Below, in pieces: positions 24,749-36,720 of a stretch of 64,000 nt of DNA. The DNA is from Pristionchus mayeri (taxonomy: Eukaryota > Nematoda > Chromadorea > Rhabditida > Neodiplogasteridae). The notes below the pieces were generated by a model. It was not told the DNA's origin. It saw nothing but the letters and a program-made list of their open reading frames with translations, and made no database searches. Within the stretch, counting starts at the first letter, position 1. Every line of letters begins with the position of its first letter. The stretch covers positions 18,942,365 through 19,006,364 of the forward strand of contig BTRK01000006.1 of assembly GCA_036245805.1 (NCBI GenBank). Reading direction: 5' to 3'. Position numbers and translations under genes: made by a program.

Positions 24749-26054
24749 ATGGAAGCGGCGTTCCCGTGCGGGGAATGCGCTGCTGCCTTTCCTACGCCTT
24801 TGCTTCGCTCGCAGCATCGAATACTGGCAAGTTCACTATGTTTACTCATGGTTCAGGAGAGATGCAGAGATTCTGAAAAGTCCCCCTCTGCAAAATTCGA
24901 GATACGGACCTCCGTGTTTTTCTTTCAAACTCTCTAGTAATAGACACCGTGTGAAAGGAGGATGCAGAAGCCTGGTTTTCTAACAATTCTTTCGAAACAA
25001 TGTTTATCGCACTGCTGAATCCCTTGAGAGTGAATGCACCTGCTTCAGGGATGAACAACTTGAAATCAGAGTTGCGTAAATACCAAATTTACTGCACTCT
25101 GCAACACTGGCCTCTTTCGAAATCTAGTCTCAAGTCTGGCATAATTCACTGAATGTTCAGTGAAGGGATTAGTGGTGTAAATTGATGACATTTTGACCGA
25201 TTGATGTTCCTGACTATGCATGCCTTACAAATAACCCCAATTATGCTGAACTACTCCCCGTAGTCCGAAACAGAGACGCTTTTCTACTATAATCCGCGAG
25301 CGAGAAACCCTTGAGAGTCTCACTGGAGAGCATTCGCGGGGTAAATTTGAGACACTTTAACTGAATTGACTTTCTTCTGCGGAGATACGTCATTCCTTCT
25401 CAATGCTCTTTCAATTTCGAATAGATTTTGTCGCATGCTAAGGGCACGAACAGAAAATAACACAGAATAGGAAAGTCAGTTCTCTTTTGCCATAGATCCA
25501 CTAGGTTCCTAAAACAATACAATGAAATATGCCTTAATTTGGTAAATGTGTGAAAATGTTGTTAACGGATTCTTTTCCAGATGCACGCTTCGATGTTCCC
25601 TTCGGGATCGGGTGGTTTCTGTCTCTTCTGCGGTACTGAGATCTCGGATTACTTTAGCCTCTACGACCACCTCAAGGAGGTAAAGAACCTTGTATAAATA
25701 GGAGAAAAACAACAAGAAAGATAAGTGCTAATTTCTCAATGAAGGCTCACCCGATCGAATTCCGCTTTCTCGTGCAAATGTCGACACTGATCAACATGCA
25801 GGCAACGACCGCACAGGTGAGGAAACTCGTTGGTCAAGCGTTATTGCTCTTTTTAATTACTAAAATTTTCGCTTCGATCTGAAATAATAAGCGGTATTCA
25901 CTGCAGTCTCCCATCTACTGGTTACAAGTGACGATCACCCGTGAACCGCCGGGACCCGTCGACAGTAATATCATGGTCAGTGGGGTACGGTCGGAGTCTG
26001 AGGTTGTCGTAACGTTTCGATATTCATATTACTGTATATAGAAATATCATAACG

Positions 26055-26093
<39 letters not shown>

Positions 26094-29000
26094 CCGTCTG
26101 TCCGTCTGTCTGTCCGTCTGTCTGTTACGTTTTTTCTTCAAATCGCTCTAATTCGGCTCAAACTCATCCTATGTGCCTAAGACCTTGACCATATGAAAAC
26201 CCTTCACGAGTACTTTCAAAATTTGATCTTTGATCTTTGTAGTTTGTAGTTTGATCTTTTCCTTCAAATGGCTCTAACTCGGCTCAAACGTATCCGTGCG
26301 ACTTCTGACCTTGACCATTGGCATCCCCGCGAGGAAAACTTTCAAAATTTGACACTTGATCTTTGATCTTTGATCTTTGATCTCTTTCTTCAAATCGCTC
26401 TAATTCGGCTCAAAATCATCCTACAGAGCTACGACCTTGACCGTTGGCATCCCCACGATGAGCACTTCCAAAATTTTAAACTTGATCTTAGATCTTAGAT
26501 CTTTGATCTTTTTCTTCAAATCGCTCTAGCTTTGCTCAAACACGTCCGTGTGACGTCGAACCTTGACCGTTGGCATCCCCATGGCGAGCGCTTTTAAAGT
26601 TTGATCTTTGATCTTTATAGTTTGTAGTTTGATCTTTTCTTCAAATGGCTCTAACTCGCTTCAAAGTCACCGTAGAAGGTTAGGACCTTGACCGTTGGCA
26701 TCCCCATGGCGAGCGCTTTTAAAGTTTGATCTTTGATCTTTGTAGTTTGTAGTTTGATCTTTTTCTTCAAATGGCTATAACTTGGCTCAAAATCATCGTA
26801 GAAGGATAGGACCTTGACCGTTGGCATCCCCATGGCGAGCGATTTTAAAATATGAAACTTGATCTTTGATCTTTAATCTCTTTTCTTCAAATCGCTCTAA
26901 CTTGGCTCAAACACGTCCGTGTGACGTCGGACCTTGACCGTTAGCATCCTCACGACGAGCACTTTCAGCATACCACACAACATGGTGCATTTTACAAAAT
27001 CACAGAAAACTCAAATGTACCCCGTGCACCACCCGCCACACCATCCCAACCTGCTCTCACTCCCCGCAGCGTAAGCGTTGTGAAAGGCTCGTGAGGCCAT
27101 CCCAACTTTTTCGAATTGCCCGAGGCCTCACGAACCTTTTACAACGTTTTAAGCAGGCTTCTGCTTGCATACCTTAGAACACGGTAGCGTAGTTATTTTG
27201 CGCATTCACAAACCCATCTTTTGAAATATAGCACATAGCCGTTGTAACAGCTGCCCAACTTGCTCTCGCTCCCCGCAGCGTAAGCGTTGTGAAAGGCTCG
27301 TGAGGCCGAGGGTGATTCGAAAACTTTTTCGACTTTTTCTTTTCCTTTTTCAACTTTTTCGAATTGCCCGAGGCCTCACGAGCCTTTTACAACGTTTTAA
27401 GCAGGCTCTCACCAGTCGCGTCCAATTGTTATCCTTAAAACACAACCCCGCGAACCACGTAGCGACCGAAGGTCGCTAGTTTTCTTATTTCACGCGACCT
27501 TTTGGGTACATTTAGAGTGCGCAGTGATGAGGTACGAGTAGAAGAGATGGAAAAAAATACACGGGATTCAATCGAATTCTATTCAGAAGACGTTGTGGAA
27601 GAAGATGGAGGAGCTGAGCGAGAGGATGGAACAGAGGGAAGCCCCCACTCCACCCGCACTGATGAGGATGGAGGAGAAGAAGGAAAGAACGAGGAAGAAG
27701 AAGAGAGAGGAGGTGAGAACTCGAATTTCGAACTCTAGTGATGACTTATCGTAATACAAAGTTCGTGTCTGTGTTTCGGTTTAAATGGGGCGGCCATCGA
27801 TGTCGGTAATTAAGGATAAAAAATGACTTTAGATCCATATTTTTCAGCAGTTACATCGCATCTTTAAATTTTAGATAAATTTTTTCCAAAATTTCTGGTA
27901 TCTTGTGCGTTGGAATAAAATTATGGCTGCGCCGCCTGAAAATTCAACTGATCAAGTTGAGACGAATAAAATAGAGGAAGTGCTTTAGAATAAATTATTT
28001 TATTTCACCTGCCTTTCTGTCTCATTTTACGCCTTCCTCTTTCTATATCATGCCTGTTTCTTATATTTTGCCCTCTCGACTCATTTCGACCTCTCGAGCT
28101 TCTCTCATTCTCTCGCGATTCGTCAATTGGCTCCTCATTCTTATTCGCAAATGCGATAGGGTATCCTTGAGAGAGAAAGAGAAATAATAGCGAATGACAT
28201 CATCGTCAGAAGAAAAAGCGAAACAAATAACGAATAGGCTGTAGTATTTCAAGCCATCCTACTAAGTATGACTATAGATTACGGAGAAACCTCTGAATCC
28301 ATTTTCTAAATGTTTCCTTATGCTATTTCTGGTGCCTGAGCCGTCTTATGCGATGGAAATGAAGCCATAATCGCTCTCCATATTGGTGATTGCAAATTTG
28401 GGTTCGAAGTTCGGGCTCAGTCTCTTCATTGCGCTCATTTTCTTGGCTCATCGAGGGAGTGGGGAACACAGGAGAAAGGGTTTTGTCAAGAATAAACTCT
28501 ACTGCAGACTCCTCGAGAGGAAGCGAGCAGTAGCCGGACCGAGATGCAACCACCAGCCAGGATCGATCTGGGAAATGGACGGATTGCGGTGCTGCCGGTG
28601 AGAAGCATTATGCCTTCGCTTATTCGAGATGGAAAGGTAGACCATTTGGCAGAGAAAGAAACCGATAAAATTATTGCTCATGCCAGAAGTTATACAAATT
28701 TGTATTCAGAGTACAGAAGAGCCGTCAGCCCATTCTATCGCCGCGGCGTTTGGAATGCGAAATTTGGACGAAGTATGTTAATTTCTCTTATCCTCATCAT
28801 ATGCATCGTATTTACATGCACTTTCGCCCATTCTTATTCAGCAAACCGGATATGAAAAATACCACAATTTCCAAATTATTCCAGAAAACAAAGGATGATG
28901 ATATCCTTGTGCTCGCGCATCACAAACCAATGTCTCAACCTTCGCCTATTTCGATTCCTCAGGAACTGCTGACGCAGGTTTGTCTTTTTTATTTAGAAAA

Positions 29001-29926
29001 AAATTGTTTTACGAAAATTTAAGTTGAATTGTGCTTCAGAGGCAGCACTAAAATGCTTCGTCAGTGAACATCTCAATAATTGCACCGTAGCCGTTGCTAA
29101 AACAAAAAGCACAATTCTACACTTCTTAGTTCATCCAATATGTTCGTTCAGTTGTCAGCCACGCAGCTGGTGGCATTGCTAGGCCGTCCGATGGTTCCTC
29201 CTAACACGACCCCGGAGGAGCTGCAGGCGCTCATGGAGAGGCAGATCGATGGATGCAGCAGCAGTAGCTCCAGCAGTGGCTGCAGCAGCGGCTCAACGTC
29301 CAAAGTATGTGGATACAAGTACCAATAATAGTTAAAGGAGGAGTAAATGCAAACGCGCGACCGGTTGGAATATGTTTCACCTAGTGACGCACTCTCTTCA
29401 AGTCGCGTGCTATCTCGCCCCCTTCCCTGAGCTTTCCCTGATCTGGCTCCCAGCCAACTAGCTATAAATCTGTTCGGAATGGAGATATCAATGTGAAAAT
29501 TTCGGAGCTTCTTATCGTTATGGAGTTCTAGGCAGTGCATATGATAGCTTCAGAAATTGAATTTTGAGTGTATTCCTCCTTTAAGGCATGAATATTTATT
29601 TTGCAGCAACCGGAAAGCAACTGGGGCAGCAGTATATTACAAGTCAGCAGCGCGGGAGTACATAATGAGATTCTGCCTCAACAGGTTCGAGTCTCGGCCA
29701 ATGAACTGAGTAGTCCCATGCAATGTTTTCAGTTGACGCCCATCCAACTGAGCGCCCTGATGTGTCGACCGATGCTGCCTCCAGGAACAAGTCAGGAGGA
29801 ACTGCAGCAGATGCTGGAAGGTCGCTGCTGCAACAAAAGCACCTATGGCACAGCGATGCCTATCGCGCAGCAGGTTCGTTCGTTAGAGAGTAGATGTTGA
29901 AATTACTGTATAAAGAAATATCATAA

Positions 29927-29961
<35 letters not shown>

Positions 29962-32900
29962 CTGTCACGCTTTTTCTTCAAATCGCTCTAATTCGGCTCA
30001 AACTCATCCTATGTGCCTAAGACCTTGACCAAATGAAAACCCTTCACGAGTACTTTCAAAATTTGATCTTTGTAGTTTGTAGTTTGATCTTTTCCTTCAA
30101 ATGGCTCTAACTCGGCTCAAACGTATTCGTGCGACTTCGGACCTTGACCATTGGCATCCCCGCGAGGAAAACTTTCAAAATTTGACACTTGATCTGTGAT
30201 CTTTGATCTTTGATCTCTTTCTTCAAATCGCTCTAATTCGGCTCAAAATCATCCTACAGAGCTACGACCTTGACCGTTGGCATCCCCACGATGAGCACTT
30301 CCAAAATTTTAAACTTGATCTTTGATCTTTTTCTTCAAATCGCTCTAGCTTTGCTCAAACACGTCCGTGTGACGTCGAACCTTGACCGTTGGCATCCCCA
30401 TGGCGAGCGCTTTTAAAGTTTGATCTTTGATCTTTATAGTTTGTAGTTTGCTCTTTTCTTCAAATGGCTCTAACTCGCTTCAAAGTCATCGTAGAAGGTT
30501 AGGACCTTGACCGTTGGCATCCCCATGGCGAGCGATTTTAAAATATGAAACTTGATCTTTGATCTTTAATCTCTTTTCTTCAAATCGCTCTTCAAATCGG
30601 TGGGCGGCGGTAGGAAAAAAAGGTGTCCTATCTGGCAACAAATTCAAATATAAGTATTTCAAATGATGCTCTTTTAAACTGCGTCGTCAGAATTTTTATT
30701 TCGGTCGTCATCTTCGAGATTCAGAAGGCCAAACTTGGAACTATCACTTTTCGACATTCAAATCGGGGCCACTTAAATGATCATAACTTCGTTTAAAATG
30801 AAGATAGAAGGTCGCTCTTTTTTTCGAAAGAAAGCTACCATCGTGCTCTACAATTTGATCTAGAAGACATCATTCCTGGCCTTGACCGTGGTGCAGGGCG
30901 GTCGGGAGGACCAAAAATGACGTATCTTTGGAAATCGGAAAAAAGTTTTGGGTTATCATGCTTAAGTTTAAGTTCATACAAGTAACTAACTTCTCGCCAA
31001 AAATTAGGAAAATCGGAGTATAGAAAAAAAAAAAGGTGGCACTTTTGTGCGACGACCTCAAAATGAGTTCTGGAAAAGAGTACTTCCGTATCTTCAATTG
31101 GCCTGATTTGGGCTCAAAATCATTCAAAAACATCCAAAACAACATTCTAAGTATCTACCCCCCATGTTATAGCTCTTCCATTGGTCATAAATGGCCACAT
31201 GACGGAAAATTTGAAATTCCATATTTTGACCAATTTCAACGTGCGGGATGGGCCCAAATGCATTAAATGGGTTTAAAATAATGTAAATACATCCCTCGAA
31301 ACAGCTCAAAGAAAAAGGGATACTGAAAAGAGGAAATATCACCTGAAGAATCCAAGGAAACACGCAAAACTGTGACTCCGGGAAAAATAGGCATAGAGAC
31401 TCGGCTTCTGGTTAGAAATGTAGAGCACAATGAGCTGAACATTTCGTCTGAAGAAAGTGAGTCTCTATCTTATCGTTGATGCATGCTACAGAGCCTGGAA
31501 GTTGGCCGAAACGACGGGAAACGGGCCCAGGGGAGCGTTAAAGAGAGAGGGAGGTCAGAGGGCGATAGCGCCAGACGGTTAGAGCACGCGCTCTCGGGGG
31601 TTCTAGCCTACCTCTGGCCAACTTCCAGGCTCTGTAGCTTCAACGATAAGATAGAGACTCACTTTCTTCAGACGAAATGTTCAGCTCATTGTGCTCTACA
31701 TTTCTAACCAGAAGCCGAGTCTCTATGCCTATTTTTCCCGGAGTCACAGTTTTGCGTGTTTCCTTGGATTCTTCAGGTGATATTTCCTCTTTTCAGTATC
31801 CCTTTTTCTTTGAGCTGTTTCGAGGGATGTATTTACATTATTTTAAACCCATTTAATGCATTTGGGCCCATCCCGCACGTTGAAATTGGTCAAAATATGG
31901 AATTTCAAATTTTCCGTCATGTGGCCATTTATGACCAATGGAAGAGCTATAACATGGGGGGTAGATACTTAGAATGTTGTTTTGGATGTTTTTGAATGAT
32001 TTTGAGCCCAAATCAGGCCAATTGAAGATACGGAAGTACTCTTTTCCAGAACTCATTTTGAGGTCGTCGCACAAAAGTGCCACCTTTTTTTTTTTCTATA
32101 CTCCGATTTTCCTAATTTTTGGCGAGAAGTTAGTTACTTGTATGAACTTAAACTTAAGCATGATAACCCAAAACTTTTTTCCGATTTCCAAAGATACGTC
32201 ATTTTTGGTCCTCCCGACCGCCCTGCACCACGGTGAAGGCCAGGAATGATGTCTTCTAGATCAAATTGTAGAGCACGATGGTAGCTTTCTTTCGAAAAAA
32301 AAGCGACCTTCTATCTTCATTTTAAACGAAGTTATGATCATTTAAGTGGCCCCGATTTGAATGTCGAAAAGTGATAGTTCCAAGTTTGGCCTTCTGAATC
32401 TCGAAGATGACGACTGAAATAAAAATTCTGACGACGCAGTTTAAAAGAGAATCATTCGAAATACTTATAACCAAAATTATAGCGGGATTGAACAGACTTG
32501 AATCCTACCGCCGCGGCGTGGTCGATTCTCTCGCGATTCGCCTCATATGATGTGACGTTCTAACTAATTTATTATTGAAAACTAATAAGCGCTTTCCATC
32601 TCTATTTTTTCCGAAATCATTATTTTTTGCAGAATTCAATGCCTCGCGTCACCTCTCGTCCACAGGGCCTGCCATTGTTCAATGCTCAAACCCCGACCAC
32701 GGTGCAATCTCTCGCTGCTGCCCGCAGCAACAGCATTGATGCGACCGAACAACAGCAACAGAGAGTCAGTTTCTGGGTTGTCTTGAGTTGTTCCCACACA
32801 TGCGTAAATGTATTGTATGTGATTTCATGTAGTGCTTCTTCAACGACAATGCTAAGAATGTAATTGTGAAATTGCAGTTGATGGATCAGCAGATGGTCGA

Positions 32901-35900
32901 AGGCTGCAGCTCAAGTTCAATTGGCATCAGCAGTAGTCAGATGCCTCTGCCAAAGCGGACGAAGGGCGGGAAAGTGGCACAGACGAAGCGGATGCGGCTT
33001 GGCGATGTGAGATATATTTGAGAAATGATACTCAAAACGTAACGAGAAATGCTGCCAATATTAACTATGTTCTTGTTTTATCAGGAATGACAGGAACTTG
33101 TTACAAAAAATCCACGCGTTCTTTCATACACTATAAAATACATTCAACCCTCAGCTCGAAATGAATGATACATGTATCTCGAAAATTTCAGAGCAGTTGA
33201 ATAGGTCGTCTAAAATGTTCCTTTCTTCTTGCAGATCGCAAGGGCCATCGTTGCCAACGGTCCGCCCGGTATAAGTGCATCCGAACTGGCGCTCATGCCT
33301 CGGATTCCGAAGCCACTGCAACAGAGGGTGAGCGGATCAAGGACGAATTCCTTTTTCTCCACTTTTTTGGGGCACTTTTCTCGCATTCCTTTCACCACCT
33401 TTTCTATTTCTACAACTTACACGACCTCTTTTCACCTCCTCTGACTCTCCTGAGGATTATAAAATACTAAAAAAAATCTACTGATTGGATGAAGTCAATG
33501 CAGGAGCCATCGAACAACAAACGCTTCGCCATCATCCTCACCACTCTTCTGGCTATGGACGACGCCCGCGATCGACTCGTATTCACGCAGCTAGAGAAGC
33601 AGCTCACTGAGCATATTGGTACATTCCTAAGCACACTAGTGCAGTCCGCCTTTAAATTACCCAATTTTCCTTTAAAAAAATAACTTCAGTCTGTTGGGAA
33701 ATAGCTTGAAATTGTGTCTTTTTTGTTGTTGTGAAAACTTCTTCCAATAGATCCAAATTATTTCACCCGTATTCTGAGCTGTTTGTGAAGCGCATTTGAT
33801 ACTCAACTCAAGATATGGAAGTAGCACTCGGCACTAATGATGCTAGAAAATACCGTTTCTTCATATGTTTTCTTACAAATAACTGTGTGTATCACAGGTT
33901 CTCTTCCCTACTCTCTGCCCGACTCGAATGAACAACTGCGTACGGCTCTGCAGCTGACTCTCGTCCTCCTCCGACGAGTCGTCGAATCTCCCATCGCCCA
34001 ATTCGACCCCCTTCCCTACTTGAACGAAACGGAGGCTCACGAGGTTGGTCGTCGCCTTTCCATCAACTGTTTCCCATCAGGTTTACCGAATAAGGTGTGC
34101 ACAAATACAAATTGTTCATTATTCTAGGAAACATAGTATCACCTTCTACAAGAATGCACAGACTGAGTTCAGGAAATTGTTCAACAGTTTCATGCCGTGG
34201 AAAAAGTCAAGGAGAAGAGCAAATATTTGAATTCCCGCAATAGCGACTTCAAATTTTGTTATTGGGGTGTAAAACGATTTTACACCTCATATTCCAAATT
34301 TCAAGTCGCTATCTCCACTGGGAGGCGAGAAATGAAATTGCGGGAATTCAAATATTTCCTGTTCTCCTTGACTTTTTCCACGGCATCAATCGAGTTCTCT
34401 ATCACTGACAAGCTGCAGGTGGCCCTGATCGCGTGTTCTCTGTGGGTGTTCCTTCCTCCTCTCCAGGAGCAGCACATCATGGCGACCTTCTCCAGACTGA
34501 GGACGACCACCGCCCTGATGATGATGCAGAATGCGAATGTAAGCAACGTTGTATCACGTGTCTTTCTGATGCTCTTTCTAACCTTGGAGATTATTTGTGA
34601 GGCGAGGAAAGTACGTGCGGAAGTCGCCGCTTTACTCTGAATTCTGAGAATTCTGACTTCATTCGAATTAGAGGGGGGATTCATAATTAGCGAAGCGCGT
34701 GGCTGCATTAGCCATCCGATTTGATAAGTGCATGCATGATGCAGGAGGAGGTGCAGAGAGCATCCAATTTCCCCTCTTCCTCGATAAGTGCTTTTAGTGC
34801 AGCCTTGGGTTTGTGATATACATCACCTCTATTTGTTGTCGGTTAGTCCTCATCTCCGAATTTCCGCAATCAGTAAGAAGTTCGAGTGTTTGTCAACGTT
34901 TTATTTTTTTTTTCATTTCCTAATAGTTTCAATTCACATCCCTCATTCTCCTGTTGTAGGTCCGTGATCAGCTGCATCAGTTGTCATCGCTATTAGAAGA
35001 GCATCTACGTCCCTTCAGAATCGACGCCTCGGAGATGTTCAAGCAGAGACTCATGGACGATGTCGAGGTTTGCTCGTCCTTTTCTTGAAAATTTCTGACA
35101 CGAAACACAAAATTATGGCGTGGCATTAAGCCAAAAATAATATTCCCAGCGTATCCAAGAGGCCGCTGCAATGCAAGCAAAGAAGGACGCTCCGCAGCCA
35201 GCAACTCCTCCCGTAAGCACTCCGCATCATTGAGCATAGAAAATATAGAGAAATATTAGTGGTTGTTTTCTCGATCTCTGCATACACACTTTTGTTGGGA
35301 GAATGGAATCTGACTCTATTACCGTCACAATTTGGGGAGTCCTGTGTTAAAACATTGAAACAAGGAAATCACAGAACAGCCCGGTTGCCGAAACCACCAA
35401 TCTCTTTCCCATCACTCGCGTGTCTGCATCAGAAAGCGATCAAGTGGGTTACATTCAAAGCGTAGTTGTTTTCCCATTTCCTACCAACATTGAAGATGAA
35501 CAAAAATGCTGTCGTTTTTGAAATTATTTTTAACAGGATGGTTCTTCACGAACGCTTTCCAAGACGTCGTATTGCGCTCCATTGACGACTCCAACAGCCA
35601 TCTCTGTTCTTCCAGCCGAGAAGCCGGAGAACTCATCCAGCAAGGAGAATCAAGTATATTTCAACTCTCTGTTTTGTTTGAATATTAATTGGTTGCCATA
35701 CACAATCGACGGCTTGAGAATCTGGTTCATGTGTTATCAGCTTTATTCTCATAAATACTTCATCCTGCCTCAGGTTGTCATCGGTTCGCCAGTTGCTCCT
35801 TCTGCTGAGATGCTCTCGAATGCTCCTGGTGAACCAACATTGCGCCCTTACGTTGGCCACGCCGACTCCAGAGTACTCTACGGAGAGGACAAACGTGAGA

Positions 35901-36720
35901 TGTGCTACGAACCTTCGTATAAATTTTGTTTAGTTTTTTTTACATTTCACATCGCCGGTTTCAATGTAGTCTATCTGCAGGAATCTGGCTGCAGACGGAT
36001 GGCCCAATCCCTTGTCGATACGGCTGCGACGTGATGGCGTTGACGTCGGGAATGGTATCGCACTATCGAAGAGTGAGTTTTCATCTTTCCTTGAATACTA
36101 ATCACAAACTTTATGCATCGTGTCATCTGTCTTCTTTGGAAGTAGATCATTTGGAATGGTGTTAATCTGCTGCAAGTACCCGTAGTTCATTGAATTTTTG
36201 CCATAGCTCGATTTCATTCAGTTCCACTACGACGTCTACTTCCTCGGCGTGCACAAGGTGTGGGAGGAGAAGTCGGTCAAGAGATGGCTAGCTGTCAGAT
36301 TCGGAAACTCGAAGACGGGCACGAAGGGCGCTAAAGGTACGCCATTTCTCTAATTTCCAACTGTTGTGTGCATCGTAGATTTTTTAAATCGAAATGTAAA
36401 TAATTTTTTTAAAAATCGAAACGAAACTTGTAAAGGAACTAACTAAAAAAGGTCGGTTAAATGAGCGTACTTGCAGAGAAACGTGCGTGCATCGCATGCG
36501 TTCGCGGCCGGGCGGAATACCTCGACAGGGAGCAACTAGTCGCTCATTTTAAGGAGGTGAAATTATTTGTTGTAAAATGTTTTTATAAATGCAGAGGAAT
36601 AAATACAGTATATTTCAGGCGCACCCTCGATACTTCGAAGCAATTCGTGCTGACTATCAGCTTCATTTCAAGGACCAACCTTTTGATGATCCCATCGTTA
36701 GAATCATTCTAGAGCAGTAA
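24749..36720 (+). CDS. Gene C: multi-exon C2H2-type zinc-finger protein, family paralogue
   Basis: Predicted exons: 24749-24826, 25581-25679, 25745-25816, 25907-25975, 27587-27712, 28508-28597, 28885-28977, 29152-29304, 29607-29684, 29733-29873, 32633-32764, 32878-33006, 33235-33327, 33504-33618, 33898-34043, 34188-34538 (uncertain, contains a hairpin), 34960-35067, 35150-35212, 35537-35653, 35774-35894, 35981-36072, 36222-36336, 36477-36556, 36619-36720. Phases agree throughout. Finger 1 is FPCGECAAAFPTPLLRSQH, finger 2 FCLFCGTEISDYFSLYDH, finger 3 PCRYGCDVMALTSGMVSHY, finger 4 ACIACVRGRAEYLDREQL. Next come a coiled coil (KTLWKKMEELSERMEQ), two copies of an LxxxQLxALxxRPMxPPxT motif, a Ser/Gln-rich part, a basic nuclear-signal-like stretch (KRTKGGKVAQTKRMR), then a helical block homologous to gene B. 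The acceptor at 24733 lies 15 bases before the ATG, a typical trans-splice position. The first intron starts GC. Not a named gene; a nuclear role is inferred. Confidence 0.78.
26058..26125. repeat. CTGT tetranucleotide microsatellite
   Basis: Uninterrupted TGTC units followed by mixed CTGT/CCGT units; a shorter version is at 29928-29965 in the second copy. Confidence 0.95.
27065..27410. repeat. Duplicated hairpin unit in the Helitron-like tail
   Basis: CGTAAGCGTTGTGAAAGGCT ... CCTTTTACAACGTTTTAAGC can fold on itself. The unit occurs twice (about 27068-27160 and 27279-27405), the second with an insertion in the loop. Confidence 0.7.
29332..29584. mobile_element. TTAA-flanked MITE, copy 2 (intron of gene C)
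   Basis: Near-identical to 2781-3032, with TTAA on both sides and AGGAGGAGTAAA at the left end; the right inverted repeat has one change (GTATTCCTCCT). It sits in the gene C intron after the serine-rich exon 29152-29304. Confidence 0.85.
29901..30596 (+). mobile_element. Helitron-like satellite element, copy 2, 3'-truncated
   Basis: Same start (ATTACTGTATAAAGAAATATCATAACG), CTGT run and satellite units as 26028-27479, but with fewer units and no GC-rich tail or terminal hairpin. It stops where the 1.9 kb palindrome begins. It is in the next-but-two intron of the same gene. Confidence 0.7.
30602..32517. mobile_element. 1.9 kb near-perfect palindrome (foldback element), intron of gene C
   Basis: Arms of roughly 900 bases are inverted copies. 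For example, identical 79-residue and 76-residue frames occur in mirror positions (31124-31363 with 31756-31995, and 31036-31266 with 31853-32083). Ends are CGGCGGTAGGA / TCCTACCGCCG. The central spacer is only about 100 bases (31518-31610). No obvious target duplication and no transposase; the open frames look incidental. Confidence 0.85.
34192..34386. mobile_element. 195-base hairpin insertion in or beside a gene C exon
   Basis: ATGCCGTGGAAAAAGTCAAG at the left and its inverse at the right, with arms of about 90 bases. The gene C frame stays open through the whole hairpin. Confidence 0.75.

Larger units (their letters stand above)
26028..27479 (+). mobile_element. Helitron-like non-autonomous element with internal satellite, copy 1
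   Basis: Starts ACTGTATATAGAAATATCATAACG, then a CTGT/CCGT tetranucleotide run (about 26058-26125), then about seven diverged tandem units of roughly 100-130 bases built from CTTCAAATCGCTCTAA, CCTTGACCGTTGGCATCCCC and GATCTTT repeats. It ends with a GC-rich tail containing two copies of a hairpin (AAAGGCTCGTGAGGC facing GCCTCACGA) and the terminal hairpin GCGACCGAAGGTCGC running into CTAG. A 3' hairpin plus CTAG is the Helitron signature. No helicase is encoded. It lies in a gene C intron. Confidence 0.6.

Noticed and set aside
26028..27000. Regular spacing suggesting a CRISPR-like array
   Set aside because: Units are diverged tandem satellite repeats without unique spacers, in a eukaryotic intron.
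31036..32249. Mirror-image 76-, 79- and 91-residue frames
   Set aside because: They exist because the palindrome arms are inverted copies; low-complexity peptides with no motif.
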